DNA of 39,518 nt. It comes from JALYUA01 sp040004225 (GTDB lineage: Bacteria; Acidobacteriota; Thermoanaerobaculia; UBA5066; Gp7-AA6). The notes below the pieces were generated by a model that was not told the origin of the DNA, ran no database searches, and saw nothing but the letters and a program-made list of their open reading frames with translations. Positions 32,353 to 39,518 of this stretch are shown here, in pieces; position 1 is the stretch's first letter; the number at the start of each line of letters is the position of its first letter. A program made the translations under genes and the position numbers. Where the stretch lies: the NCBI GenBank assembly GCA_040004225.1, contig JBDUBI010000113.1, positions 1-39,518 on the forward strand, read 5' to 3'.

Positions 32353-33696
32353 TCACGAGGCTTCGGTGAACCGGTCCATGAACCGCGTCGAGAGCCGGCC
32401 GGCGACGAAATCCGAGTCCTCGAGGATCCTCCGGTGCATGGCGATCGTGGTCTTCACGCCTTCGACGATGAACTGATCGAGCGCGCGGCGGCCGCGGAGG
32501 ATCGCTTCCGTGCGATCGTGGCCGGTCACGATGAGCTTGGCGATCAGCGAGTCGTAGTGGGGCGGGATCAGGTAGCCCTGGTAGGCCGCGGTGTCCACGC
32601 GAACGCCGAGCCCCCCCGGAGGGCTGAATGTGGTGATCCGACCAGGAGAGGGCTTGAACGACACGGGGTCTTCCGCGTTGATTCGGAATTCGATCGCGTG
32701 CCCCCGCGGCTTCAAGGCGCACTTCGCAAACGAGAGGGCCTCTCCGGCGGCAACGGCGATCTGCTCCTTCACCATGTCGACGCCGGTGACTTCCTCCGTC
32801 ACCGGATGCTCCACCTGGAGTCGGGTATTCATCTCCATGAAGTAGAAGCGACCGTGCGGGTCCAGGAGGAACTCGATCGTCCCCGCGTTGGTGTAGTGGA
32901 CGGCGCGCCCCGCCGCGATCGCGGCGTCTCCCATTTTCGTCCGCAACTCCGGATCGAGGGCCACGCACGGCGCTTCCTCAATGAGCTTCTGGTGACGCCG
33001 CTGGATCGAGCACTCTCGCTCCCCCATGTGCCGCAGATTCCCGTGCTGGTCGCCGAAGATCTGGAACTCCACGTGCCGGGGGCTCTCCAGGTACTTCTCC
33101 AGGTACACCTCGGCGTTCCCGAATGCCTTCTCGGCCTCGTTCCGCGCGGTCTCCCACGCGCCGGAGAGCTCCCGGTCGTCCCGCGCCACCCGCATCCCCC
33201 GCCCCCCCCCGCCCGCCGACGCCTTGAGGATGACCGGATAGCCGGCCTTGCGGGCGAAGTCCAGGGCCTCGTCCGCGGTCTCGACCGGTCCCGGGGAACC
33301 GGGAATCGTCGGAACGCCCGCCGCAGCCATGGTTTTGCGGGCGAGCGATTTGTCCCCCATCTTGCGGATGGCGTCGGGCGAGGGCCCGATGAAGGTGATG
33401 TTGCAGTCGTGGAGGATCTCGGCGAAGTAGGCGTTCTCCGACAGAAACCCGTAGCCCGGGTGGATGGCGTCGGCTTCGGTGATCTCCGCCGCGGAGACGA
33501 TGGCCGAAATGTTCAGGTAAGACGCGGCGGAAGGATAGGGCCCGACGCAGACGTCCTCGTCGGCGTAGCGGACGTGAAGAGCGTCCCGGTCGGCTTCGCT
33601 GTAAATCGCGACCGTCTTGATCCCGAGCTCCTTGCACGCGGAAATGATGCGAAGCGCGATCTCGCCGCGATTGGCGATCAGGATTTTTTTGAACAT
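32353..33696 (-). CDS. accC: Acetyl-CoA carboxylase, biotin carboxylase subunit
   Basis: 447 aa. ATP-dependent carboxylation of biotin on AccB, first step of fatty-acid synthesis. N-terminal FKKILIANRGEIALRII, then HPGYGFLSEN, the ATP-grasp glycine loop SAGGGGRGMRV (160-170), ECSIQRRHQK, and the catalytic FMEMNTRLQVEHPVTEEVTG with bicarbonate/biotin-binding arginine and glutamates. The C-terminal INAEDP and PPHYDSLIAKLI blocks are complete. It follows accB by 117 bp, a gap with no gene and a weak TATAGC-like sequence on the minus strand near 33724-33729. Confidence 0.97.
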   Translation of the reverse strand: MFKKILIANRGEIALRIISACKELGIKTVAIYSEADRDALHVRYADEDVCVGPYPSAASYLNISAIVSAAEITEADAIHPGYGFLSENAYFAEILHDCNITFIGPSPDAIRKMGDKSLARKTMAAAGVPTIPGSPGPVETADEALDFARKAGYPVILKASAGGGGRGMRVARDDRELSGAWETARNEAEKAFGNAEVYLEKYLESPRHVEFQIFGDQHGNLRHMGERECSIQRRHQKLIEEAPCVALDPELRTKMGDAAIAAGRAVHYTNAGTIEFLLDPHGRFYFMEMNTRLQVEHPVTEEVTGVDMVKEQIAVAAGEALSFAKCALKPRGHAIEFRINAEDPVSFKPSPGRITTFSPPGGLGVRVDTAAYQGYLIPPHYDSLIAKLIVTGHDRTEAILRGRRALDQFIVEGVKTTIAMHRRILEDSDFVAGRLSTRFMDRFTEAS

Positions 33697-33813
33697 GGAC
33701 GAAAAGGGCGTCAGGCGCTCGGCGCTATACGGGAGACAAGAACCGGAGGGAAGTTTCGAAAGCCATAAAAGTGGCGATCGCCCAGCGCCCCGCGGCCGAC
33801 CCCCGGCGCCTCG

Positions 33814-34263
33814 TTATGCCGCCAGCCGGATTGCGAAGAGCTTTTCTCCGTACTCGACCGGCTGACCGTTCTTCGGATAAACCTCGATGATCTCGCCTTC
33901 GACGTCGGACTCGATCTCGTTCATCAGCTTCATCGACTCGATGATGCAGAGGATCTTTCCCCGGGCCACTTTCTGCCCGATCTCCGCGAAGGACTCCGAT
34001 TCCGGCGAAGGAGACCGATAAAACGTTCCGACGATGGGAGAGGTGATGACATGCATGCGGGGGTCCTCGGCCGGAGAGGCCGGCAACGCGGCATCGGAAG
34101 GCGGCAGCGCCGCGGCCGCCGAGACGGGAGCGGAATCGCCGTTCGCCGCCGTCCGAACGCCCTCGATCCGGACGCGGAATCCGCCCTGCTCGATCTCGAG
34201 CGCCGCCAGTCCCCTTTCGGAGACCAGGTCGATCAGTTCCCGGATTTCCTTGAAGGAGAGCAT
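33814..34263 (-). CDS. accB: Biotin carboxyl carrier protein of acetyl-CoA carboxylase
   Basis: 149 aa from the ATG at 34263, giving the standard N-terminus (MLSFKEIRELIDLVSERGL). After an Ala/Pro/Ser-rich linker (about 38-68), the biotinyl domain begins at HVITSPIVGTFYRSPSPESE; the biotin-accepting lysine is K112 in IIESMKLMNEIES, followed by GEIIEVYPKNGQPVEYGEKL. A longer in-frame extension to 34689 would overlap the Roadblock gene in another frame and is rejected. The ATG is 2 bases after the Roadblock stop, so the two genes are tightly coupled. Confidence 0.96.
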   Translation of the reverse strand: MLSFKEIRELIDLVSERGLAALEIEQGGFRVRIEGVRTAANGDSAPVSAAAALPPSDAALPASPAEDPRMHVITSPIVGTFYRSPSPESESFAEIGQKVARGKILCIIESMKLMNEIESDVEGEIIEVYPKNGQPVEYGEKLFAIRLAA

Positions 34264-34265
34264 CT

Positions 34266-34625
34266 CTACAGAAGTTCCTTTTCGAGAGCGAGGCCGGCCT
34301 TTCGCAGCTCGAACCGGCCCCGCCCCGAGTTGCCATCGCGCGACATCAGGAGCAGCAGATAATACTCCGCGGTCACGCGCGACAGGATCGCCGTCGAACG
34401 GTCCGTTTCGAGCACGATCTGCTGAACCAACCCCGCTTCCGTCGCGCCGCGCGACTGGGACGTCTTGACGAAGGACCCGAGCTCGGCCGCGATGGATTCG
34501 AACGCGTGCCCGTCCGCCGGGCCCCAGGAGTCGATGGGGATCCCGTCCACCCCGAGGAGCGAGACGGCCTGAGATCCCTCCACACGTTCCGCGATACGGC
34601 GAAGCGTGTCCTGGAAAACGTTCAT
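34266..34625 (-). CDS. Roadblock/LC7-domain protein
   Basis: 119 aa from the ATG at 34625, with GGGAAG about 7 bases upstream; a TTG 12 codons earlier directly abuts the previous stop and is less likely. A single Roadblock/LC7-like domain: N-terminal helix NVFQDTLRRIAERVEGS, strand AVSLLGVDGIPIDSW (the V-D-G-x-P hallmark), then a helix, strands RSTAILSRVTAEYYLLLLM and the final helix. Roadblock proteins such as MglB regulate small Ras-like GTPases; no GTPase gene lies in this window. It sits between a TPR protein and accB. Confidence 0.8.
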   Translation of the reverse strand: MNVFQDTLRRIAERVEGSQAVSLLGVDGIPIDSWGPADGHAFESIAAELGSFVKTSQSRGATEAGLVQQIVLETDRSTAILSRVTAEYYLLLLMSRDGNSGRGRFELRKAGLALEKELL

Positions 34626-34661
34626 GGGCTTCTTCCCGGCGTCGCCCACCGGGCGCGCCAA

Positions 34662-36104
34662 TCAGCCGGCTTGTACCACGGAGAGCCACTGTTTTAAAGC
34701 GCGGACCCGCGAGAGCCGGCGGTTCAACGCCGAATCGGCGTCGGCGTGACCCCCCGCCGTCGCCGCGGGCAGGAGCCGGGCTTCGGCGTCGCGGCGCAGG
34801 CGCTTCAACTCGCCGTCGAACGGGTTCGCCGCAACCAGCTCATCGTAGATGTCGAGCGCCTCCGCATAGTGACCCTGCGCGAAGTAAAGGTCCGCCAGCG
34901 TTCGGCCGGACGGCTCGTCCCGGGCTTCCTGGTCCTGATCCTGGTCGGATTCCGAGACCTCCGCGCGACCTTCCTCTTCGGGCTGGCCGTTTCCAGCCGT
35001 AGCCAGAGGAAGGATGTCTGCGATGCGAAAGGCGCGCGTCGAGAGGTCCTCGACTTCGGGCGCCGCTTCCCCCGCGACAGCCTGTCCCACGTCCGGCGAA
35101 CGGAGCTCTCCCCCGCTCGCCGGCCCGCTTTGCCAGGGGGCGGACACGGGCGTCGGCAGATCCGCACCGACCGCCGCCGGGAGCGGAGAAGGCCAGGCCT
35201 CCTGGCGGGTAAGGGCGGGCGCGGGCGCCGCCTCGGCCGGAGAGGTGCCCGCAGGAGTCGGAGGCGAGAAAGAGACAGTCTCCGGATTCGCGTCCTTCCC
35301 GGGGGTCGCCTCTGCCGCCGGCGCGGGCCATTGAGGGACCGAGGCCGCCATCAGCGGCAAGGGCGATGTCACGGGAACCGCGTGCGCCGCGGCGCGGCGC
35401 GGAGTCGACTGGAGAACAGACGTGTGCGGGTGGTCGGGCGTGTTGTCCCGGGAGGGGACGCCAAACGATTCGGGCGCGCGCGGCGGCCGCCGGGCGGTCG
35501 AGTCATCCAGTTCGAACGAAAGGGGCGCGATGGACGACGTGGATTCCCCGATCTCCGAAGCCCGGGTTCGCGGCTGCGCGTCGAAACGGAGCTCGCGCGA
35601 CGTGCGGATCGGACCGATTGGCTTCTGCTCGAAGAATGTCGGCGGGGGCGGCAGGGGCTCCGTGGCTCGCGCCGGCGGAGGGGGGGGCGGGGCGAGCACA
35701 GCCTGAAGACGCTCCACGATTTCGTCTACCGTGCGGTCCCCGGAAAGCGCCCGGTAGAGCTTGTATTTCTTGATCGCTTCGACGCCTTCTCCTCGCGAGA
35801 GATAGATGTCGGCGAGCGACTTCGCCGAAACGAGATTTCCCGGGTCATTGGAGAGGACCTTGTTGAAGGTCGCGATCGCCTCGGTGATCTGGCCCGCCTC
35901 GAGATACGCGCGCCCGAGAGCCACCTGAGCGGAGAGGTAATGGGGATGGGCGAGAAGGCCCTTCTGTAGCGCGGAGAGCGCCTCCGCGAGGAGGCCGCTC
36001 TTTCGGTACTCCTCGGCGAGCGTCACGAACAGCCTCGAGCTCGGGTCGAGCTCGAGGCGCCGTTTCAGATCCCGTATCCGGGCGTCGCCGGTGAGCTCAG
36101 CCAC
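34662..36104 (-). CDS. TPR protein with long disordered linker
   Basis: 480 aa from GTG at 36104; no Shine-Dalgarno is obvious and no other start lies near. Residues 1-125 hold three or four TPR units (LFVTLAEEYRKSGLLAEALS, VALGRAYLEAGQITEAIATF, KSLADIYLSRGEGVEAIKKY). Residues 140-385 are Pro/Ala/Ser-rich and probably disordered, including a run of prolines. Residues about 405-445 contain one more TPR-like unit (TLADLYFAQGHYAEALDIYD). The C-terminus ends RVRALKQWLSVVQ. No signal peptide. It precedes the Roadblock gene by 36 bp, suggesting a joint role; function unknown. Confidence 0.85.
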   Translation of the reverse strand: MAELTGDARIRDLKRRLELDPSSRLFVTLAEEYRKSGLLAEALSALQKGLLAHPHYLSAQVALGRAYLEAGQITEAIATFNKVLSNDPGNLVSAKSLADIYLSRGEGVEAIKKYKLYRALSGDRTVDEIVERLQAVLAPPPPPPARATEPLPPPPTFFEQKPIGPIRTSRELRFDAQPRTRASEIGESTSSIAPLSFELDDSTARRPPRAPESFGVPSRDNTPDHPHTSVLQSTPRRAAAHAVPVTSPLPLMAASVPQWPAPAAEATPGKDANPETVSFSPPTPAGTSPAEAAPAPALTRQEAWPSPLPAAVGADLPTPVSAPWQSGPASGGELRSPDVGQAVAGEAAPEVEDLSTRAFRIADILPLATAGNGQPEEEGRAEVSESDQDQDQEARDEPSGRTLADLYFAQGHYAEALDIYDELVAANPFDGELKRLRRDAEARLLPAATAGGHADADSALNRRLSRVRALKQWLSVVQAG

Positions 36105-36157
36105 AGGGAGGCGAAGCGAGGACGCCCCCCCTGCGGAGGGCGGCCGGCTCCCCTGTG
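36102..36157. repeat. Imperfect inverted repeat in front of the TPR gene
   Basis: CACAGGGAG at 36102-36110 pairs with CTCCCCTGTG at 36148-36157 (one bulged base) in the 84-bp gap between the IPT/TIG gene stop and the TPR gene GTG start. It overlaps the start codon, so a hairpin could mask initiation or end the upstream transcript; neither is established. Confidence 0.3.
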
Positions 36158-36188
36158 AAGCGAAGGCGCGGAATCACGATCTTCGAAG

Positions 36189-37871
36189 TTACCGATTTCC
36201 CGGGGACGCGACACCCGCGGCCGGCGCCACGCACGCCTGCTGATAGATGAAGGCTCCGGTCGAGGTCGTGGTGCATCCAGTCACATTTGCCGTCACGACG
36301 ATATTGACCGCGCTCCCCGACGAAATCAGCGTTCCCACCGGCGTGCCCGTAGGACAGGTCGGCGGAGCCGTTCCCGGGTCCGGAACGATGGCGGAGATCA
36401 CGTTGTCGGAGAGCACCGTGAAGGACGCGCCGCGTCCGCCGATCTGAACACTGACGACGCGCCCGGTCCCGGTGGAGAGGCTCCCCTGGAAGTTTCCACC
36501 GGTGATGCTGATTACCGAGTTCGGAGTTCCGGAGCCGGGGCTCACCCCCGAGATGATCGGCCCGGTCTGGGCCACCAGGTACCGGAAGGTCCCGTTGGTT
36601 GCCTGTTCGCCGGTGTTGATGTTGGTCACGCTCACGGCGCCGGAGAGGTCCACGCAGGAGGTCACCGCCGGACTGCCCGGAAGGACCAGGATTTCGGTGG
36701 AAGACACGGAGATGACCGTGGCCGCGATTCCGGCCAGGCTGACGGCGACGGGGCTCTCGAACCCCTGTCCGAAGATCGTGACCTGCTGGAAGGGCGCGTC
36801 GACCCGCTGCTCATTCGCGCCAACGGCCGTGATCGCGATGGGGGTGGTGTAACGGTAGCCTCCCGTTGAAACGGCGTCCGTTCCGGAGGTGACCTCGTGA
36901 ACCCGAACGTCGACCGGGGTCCCCACGACGACGGGGCCGCCCGCGATCACCGGCGGGGTCAGAACGATGAGCTGGTTGTAAGAAACCGAGAGCACCTGGG
37001 CTTCGACGCCGCCGAAGAAGACCTGGAGGGGCGACGAGAACCCGGAGCCGACGATCGTCACGCGCGTGTTTCCGGTCTTCGTGCCCGTCGCCGGGAGGAT
37101 CGCCGTGATGGTCGGAGTATTGCCGGATGCGGTCCCGAACGCGAAGCAGTTGGGGATCGTCAGGGTGACCGGTGACGAGGTGTTCGTCCCGAGGACCAGC
37201 GTCATCGTGACCGGCACCGAGGGCGAGATCGCCTCCGGGAAGGCGGGCGTCCGAACGGTGACGGAGGTCGCCGTCACGTCCGTGACCAGCGCTTCGCGAG
37301 TGACGCCCGCGGCGGAGAAGGTGACGCGGGTGGTCGCCGGGGTCCCGAAGAACCGGCCGCCATTCAAGGTCACGGTGTCGCCGCCCGCATTCGAGGCGAA
37401 GCTCGGCGAGCAGGAGGAGAAGAACGGCGCCGCCTGCGCCGAAGGCTGGAACGAGATGGCGATTGTGGCGCTGCCCGTCTGGCCCGAGACAGTGGCGCTC
37501 GCGCGCACGTTCGCGAGCCCCGCGGAGAGGGAGCAGATCGCGGTGACCGCGGCGCTGTTCTGCGTCGTGACCGAAACGACCGCCGCGCCGTTCTGTTGAA
37601 AGACGCCGAAGTCGGTGGAGAACGCCACGCCGGTGCCGTCCGGAACATTCGAGCCGTTCAAGGAGACGATGGCCTGTACGAGCGAGCACGTCCCCGCGGT
37701 CGGGTTCGCGTTGCTCGTGAAGAGACGGATCTGGAGCGGGGAGGCGCCAGGAGTGACGCGCGGCAGGCCACCGCCGCCGTTGGGCGGGGTGGGCGCCGGC
37801 GCGTCCGCCGAGCACGCGAGGGTGAACGCGACGAGCGCGATCCCGAGTAGTCCGATGGCATTGCGGCGCAT
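36189..37871 (-). CDS. IPT/TIG-repeat lipoprotein
   Basis: 560 aa from the ATG at 37871. This start is chosen over an ATG six codons earlier because AAGGGGAGG sits 6 bases ahead of it. A lipoprotein signal ends at FTLAC (Cys20), followed by a Pro/Gly-rich linker. After a first Ig-like region (about 45-145), three to four IPT/TIG-type beta domains recur, each with the pattern P-x-x-G-x-x-x-G-N/G-x-x-V-T-I-x-G-x-x-F (TKTGNTRVTIVGSGFSSP, QVTIFGQGFESP, NSVISITGGNFQGS). Expected on the outer membrane or cell surface. It is the second gene after pilQ, so a link to pilus or adhesion is possible but inferred. Confidence 0.82.
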   Translation of the reverse strand: MRRNAIGLLGIALVAFTLACSADAPAPTPPNGGGGLPRVTPGASPLQIRLFTSNANPTAGTCSLVQAIVSLNGSNVPDGTGVAFSTDFGVFQQNGAAVVSVTTQNSAAVTAICSLSAGLANVRASATVSGQTGSATIAISFQPSAQAAPFFSSCSPSFASNAGGDTVTLNGGRFFGTPATTRVTFSAAGVTREALVTDVTATSVTVRTPAFPEAISPSVPVTMTLVLGTNTSSPVTLTIPNCFAFGTASGNTPTITAILPATGTKTGNTRVTIVGSGFSSPLQVFFGGVEAQVLSVSYNQLIVLTPPVIAGGPVVVGTPVDVRVHEVTSGTDAVSTGGYRYTTPIAITAVGANEQRVDAPFQQVTIFGQGFESPVAVSLAGIAATVISVSSTEILVLPGSPAVTSCVDLSGAVSVTNINTGEQATNGTFRYLVAQTGPIISGVSPGSGTPNSVISITGGNFQGSLSTGTGRVVSVQIGGRGASFTVLSDNVISAIVPDPGTAPPTCPTGTPVGTLISSGSAVNIVVTANVTGCTTTSTGAFIYQQACVAPAAGVASPGNR

Positions 37872-37877
37872 GTCGTG

Positions 37878-37886
37878 CCTCCCCTT
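37878..37886 (-). promoter_or_regulatory. Strong ribosome-binding site deciding the IPT/TIG gene start
   Basis: The minus strand reads AAGGGGAGG, then CACGAC, then ATG at 37871. Most neighbouring genes lack so clear a Shine-Dalgarno. It overlaps the stop codon of the upstream lipoprotein gene. Confidence 0.6.
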
Positions 37887-38464
37887 CATCGAACGGACCT
37901 GGAAAGCGGTGTCGCACCGGCGAACCGGAAAAGGAGGATGCCGCTCGCCGTCTCGCTCTGCACCCGCTGGCCGGCCGCGGTGTGGCCGAAGAAGGTGAGG
38001 TCGAACGTCATCTGGATTTCGTTGTTGTGCGTCTCGCGGTCGAGCCCGCCGTTGAATGGCAGCAGCTGGTCGAACGGGGACAGCTGGATGTCCGAGCTCG
38101 CCAGCACCGGGAAGTTCGAGAGAGTCGCCGTTCCACCCGAGGGGACCAGAACGCCCGCCCCGAACGTCTTATCCGGAGGGACAACGGTGCCCCCGTCCGT
38201 GCGGCGGTAGTGCACCCGATAGCTCTCGATCTGTACGTCCGCGAAGTGCTGGGGATCGGACTGAGTCGGGTTCTTCAGGTGGCTCGTCAGGTGAATCGTA
38301 TTGATCTGGATCGGAGCCACGACGCCCACGTTCACGAACCCCGGCTGGAGCTGGATGTCCGTCGTGAGGAAGACGGGCGATTCCGTCTCGCCCTGTTTGT
38401 TGGTGCATCCGCTCGAAAAGAGCGCGCCCAGGACGATGGCTGAAACGCAGAGGACTTTCTTCAT
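37886..38464 (-). CDS. Putative lipoprotein of unknown function, downstream of pilQ
   Basis: 192 aa. A lipoprotein signal (MKKVLCVSAIVLGALFSSGC, Cys20) is followed by a mature part of about 170 residues with alternating hydrophobic strands and few helices (FVNVGVVAPIQINTIHLTSH, VQIESYRVHYRRTDGGTVVP, HNNEIQMTFDLTFFGHTAAG), suggesting a beta-sandwich. No family is recognised. The gene starts 14 bp after the pilQ stop and ends at the ribosome-binding site of the IPT/TIG gene, so the three are probably one transcript. Confidence 0.75.
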   Translation of the reverse strand: MKKVLCVSAIVLGALFSSGCTNKQGETESPVFLTTDIQLQPGFVNVGVVAPIQINTIHLTSHLKNPTQSDPQHFADVQIESYRVHYRRTDGGTVVPPDKTFGAGVLVPSGGTATLSNFPVLASSDIQLSPFDQLLPFNGGLDRETHNNEIQMTFDLTFFGHTAAGQRVQSETASGILLFRFAGATPLSRSVR

Positions 38465-38478
38465 GTCGTTCGACCTCT

Positions 38479-39518
38479 CTAGGACCGGAGAATCCGGGGC
38501 GTAATGAAGATCAGCAACTCGTCATGCTTCTCGGTGCGGGTCTTATTCTGAAAAAGATTTCCGAGGATGGGGATCTTCCAGAGGCCGGGGATCATGTTCT
38601 CCTGGTCCTGGTCGTTGATCTGGAAGATGCCGCCGATGACGGTGGTTCCCCCGTCGCGGACGAGAATCTGCCCCTTGTACTCGCGGATCGTCAGCGGGAC
38701 GTTCGTTCCGAGGGAGAGGTTCAGGGCGACGGCCGGCTCTCGCTTGGAGACCTGGACGTCGAGGAGGACCGTCCCTTCGTTGGTGATCTGGGGCGTGACC
38801 GTCAGCCGCAGCGTCGCGTCGATGTAGATGACGGTCGTGGTGTTGTTGACGTTGGTCTGGACGGGTATCTGAACGCCCGACTGGATCGAGGCGGCCGTAT
38901 TGGTCAGAGCGGCGACCTTCGGCGAGGAGATGATCTTGAGAAGCCCCTGGTTCTCCGCGGCCGAAAGCGCCAGATCGAGCGAGAAGGTGTTTAAGATGTT
39001 CCCGAGGCGGACGGACGCGACCGTGTTCGGGGTCGCGAGATTGACGCCCGTGCTCCCGGTGATGTTGTTCGGGAATACCAGATTCGTGGCGTTCCCGTGG
39101 GCGACGTCGGCGGCGAAGTTCGTTCCCCAGTTGATCCCGAGACTCCGCCCGAGCGATTTCGTCGTTTCGACGATCCGGGCCTCGATCATCACCTGCGGCG
39201 TGGCGGTATCGAGCTGGTCGATCAACTGAAGAACGGCGGACAGATAGGTCGGGATCTCGCGGATGATCAGTGTGTTCGTCCGCGTGTCGATCACGATGTC
39301 GCCGCGCTTGGACATGACGCTCTTGATCGTGGGGGAGATCTCGCTCGCTCGCGCGTACGAGAGCTTCTTGATCAGGGTGCGGGTCGGCTCGGCGGCTTGC
39401 CTCGCTTCCGCCAGCCGCGCGCGGTCCGACTGCTCCGCCTGAAGCTTCGCGGTCGTCGCGATCCGCATGATGTTGTTCTCGAGCACGTAACCGAGCCCGT
39501 TCTGCTTCAGGATCAGGT
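38479..39518 (-). CDS. pilQ: Type IV pilus secretin PilQ (C-terminal part)
   Basis: 346 codons are present; the 5' end lies beyond the right edge, and the frame stays open to 39518 with LILKQNGLGYVLENN, a typical secretin N-domain sequence, so the internal GTG at 39486 is not the start. A further N-domain follows (SARASEISPTIKSVMSKRG-like, then DTRTNTLIIREIPTYL), then the secretin core: QVMIEARIVETTKSLGRSLG, SSPKVAALTNTAASIQSG, and the hallmark VRDGGTTVIGGIF followed by IPGLWKIPILGNLF. It ends ELLIFITPRIL. Forms the outer-membrane pore for pilus fibres. A GspD-type secretin is less likely given the overall pattern. Confidence 0.9.
   Translation of the reverse strand, partial: LILKQNGLGYVLENNIMRIATTAKLQAEQSDRARLAEARQAAEPTRTLIKKLSYARASEISPTIKSVMSKRGDIVIDTRTNTLIIREIPTYLSAVLQLIDQLDTATPQVMIEARIVETTKSLGRSLGINWGTNFAADVAHGNATNLVFPNNITGSTGVNLATPNTVASVRLGNILNTFSLDLALSAAENQGLLKIISSPKVAALTNTAASIQSGVQIPVQTNVNNTTTVIYIDATLRLTVTPQITNEGTVLLDVQVSKREPAVALNLSLGTNVPLTIREYKGQILVRDGGTTVIGGIFQINDQDQENMIPGLWKIPILGNLFQNKTRTEKHDELLIFITPRILRS

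Overview
This 39.5-kb window is a GC-rich, densely packed piece of bacterial chromosome with short gaps, many 4-base start/stop overlaps and frequent GTG/TTG starts. No phage, transposon, CRISPR, rRNA or tRNA signal is visible. The gene mix suggests an aerobic or facultative, diderm, probably piliated bacterium: an 11-subunit complex I, a type IV pilus secretin, several lipoproteins, FG-GAP/UnbV and IPT/TIG surface proteins, and a NADP-malic enzyme fused to a phosphotransacetylase domain. It resembles what I would expect of Acidobacteriota, but that is an inference from gene content; no marker gene here settles the phylum.

Layout. (1) 1-12361, minus strand: a respiratory operon. It opens with a MidA/NDUFAF7-type methyltransferase, then nuoA-B-C-D-H-I-J-K-L-M-N, then the start of an AtpZ/AtpI-like gene that runs off the left edge. 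nuoE, nuoF and nuoG are absent from the cluster. Three gaps (C-D, D-H, J-K) carry hairpin or purine-rich repeats. (2) 12378-15756, plus strand: two lipoproteins, one with FG-GAP repeats and an UnbV/ASPIC end, one with a Pro/Thr-rich stalk and a small C-terminal domain. (3) 15808-23201, minus: 3-hydroxyacyl-CoA dehydrogenase, zinc-ribbon TPR protein, a repeat-filled 338-bp gap, prolyl-tRNA synthetase, malic enzyme and a small membrane protein. (4) 23317-25333, minus: ECF sigma factor, zinc-motif anti-sigma factor and a membrane protein with a bactofilin-like segment, all overlapping by 4 bases. (5) 25424-26728, plus: glutamate dehydrogenase. (6) 26796-36104, minus: a long co-directional run holding a TPR protein, Roadblock protein, accB, accC, a fused thiE-aroK, metallophosphoesterase, HEAT-cyclophilin lipoprotein, a 56-aa membrane protein, 2-hydroxyacid dehydrogenase and a DciA/DUF721 protein. 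(7) 36189-39518, minus: the C-terminal part of a PilQ-type secretin followed by two lipoproteins.

How the parts fit. The left third couples quinone reduction and proton pumping, and probably ATP synthesis, with a dedicated assembly methyltransferase whose likely target arginine is conserved in the NuoD of the same operon. The middle is central metabolism and translation. The right third combines the pilus exit pore with fatty-acid (acc), shikimate (aroK) and thiamine (thiE) functions.

Most noteworthy: the methyltransferase heading an EFG-less nuo operon, the single-frame ThiE-AroK fusion, the sigma/anti-sigma/bactofilin-like trio, the TPR-Roadblock pair ahead of accBC, and the structured repeats inside the nuo operon. 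No wholly new system is demonstrated; these are the best leads.
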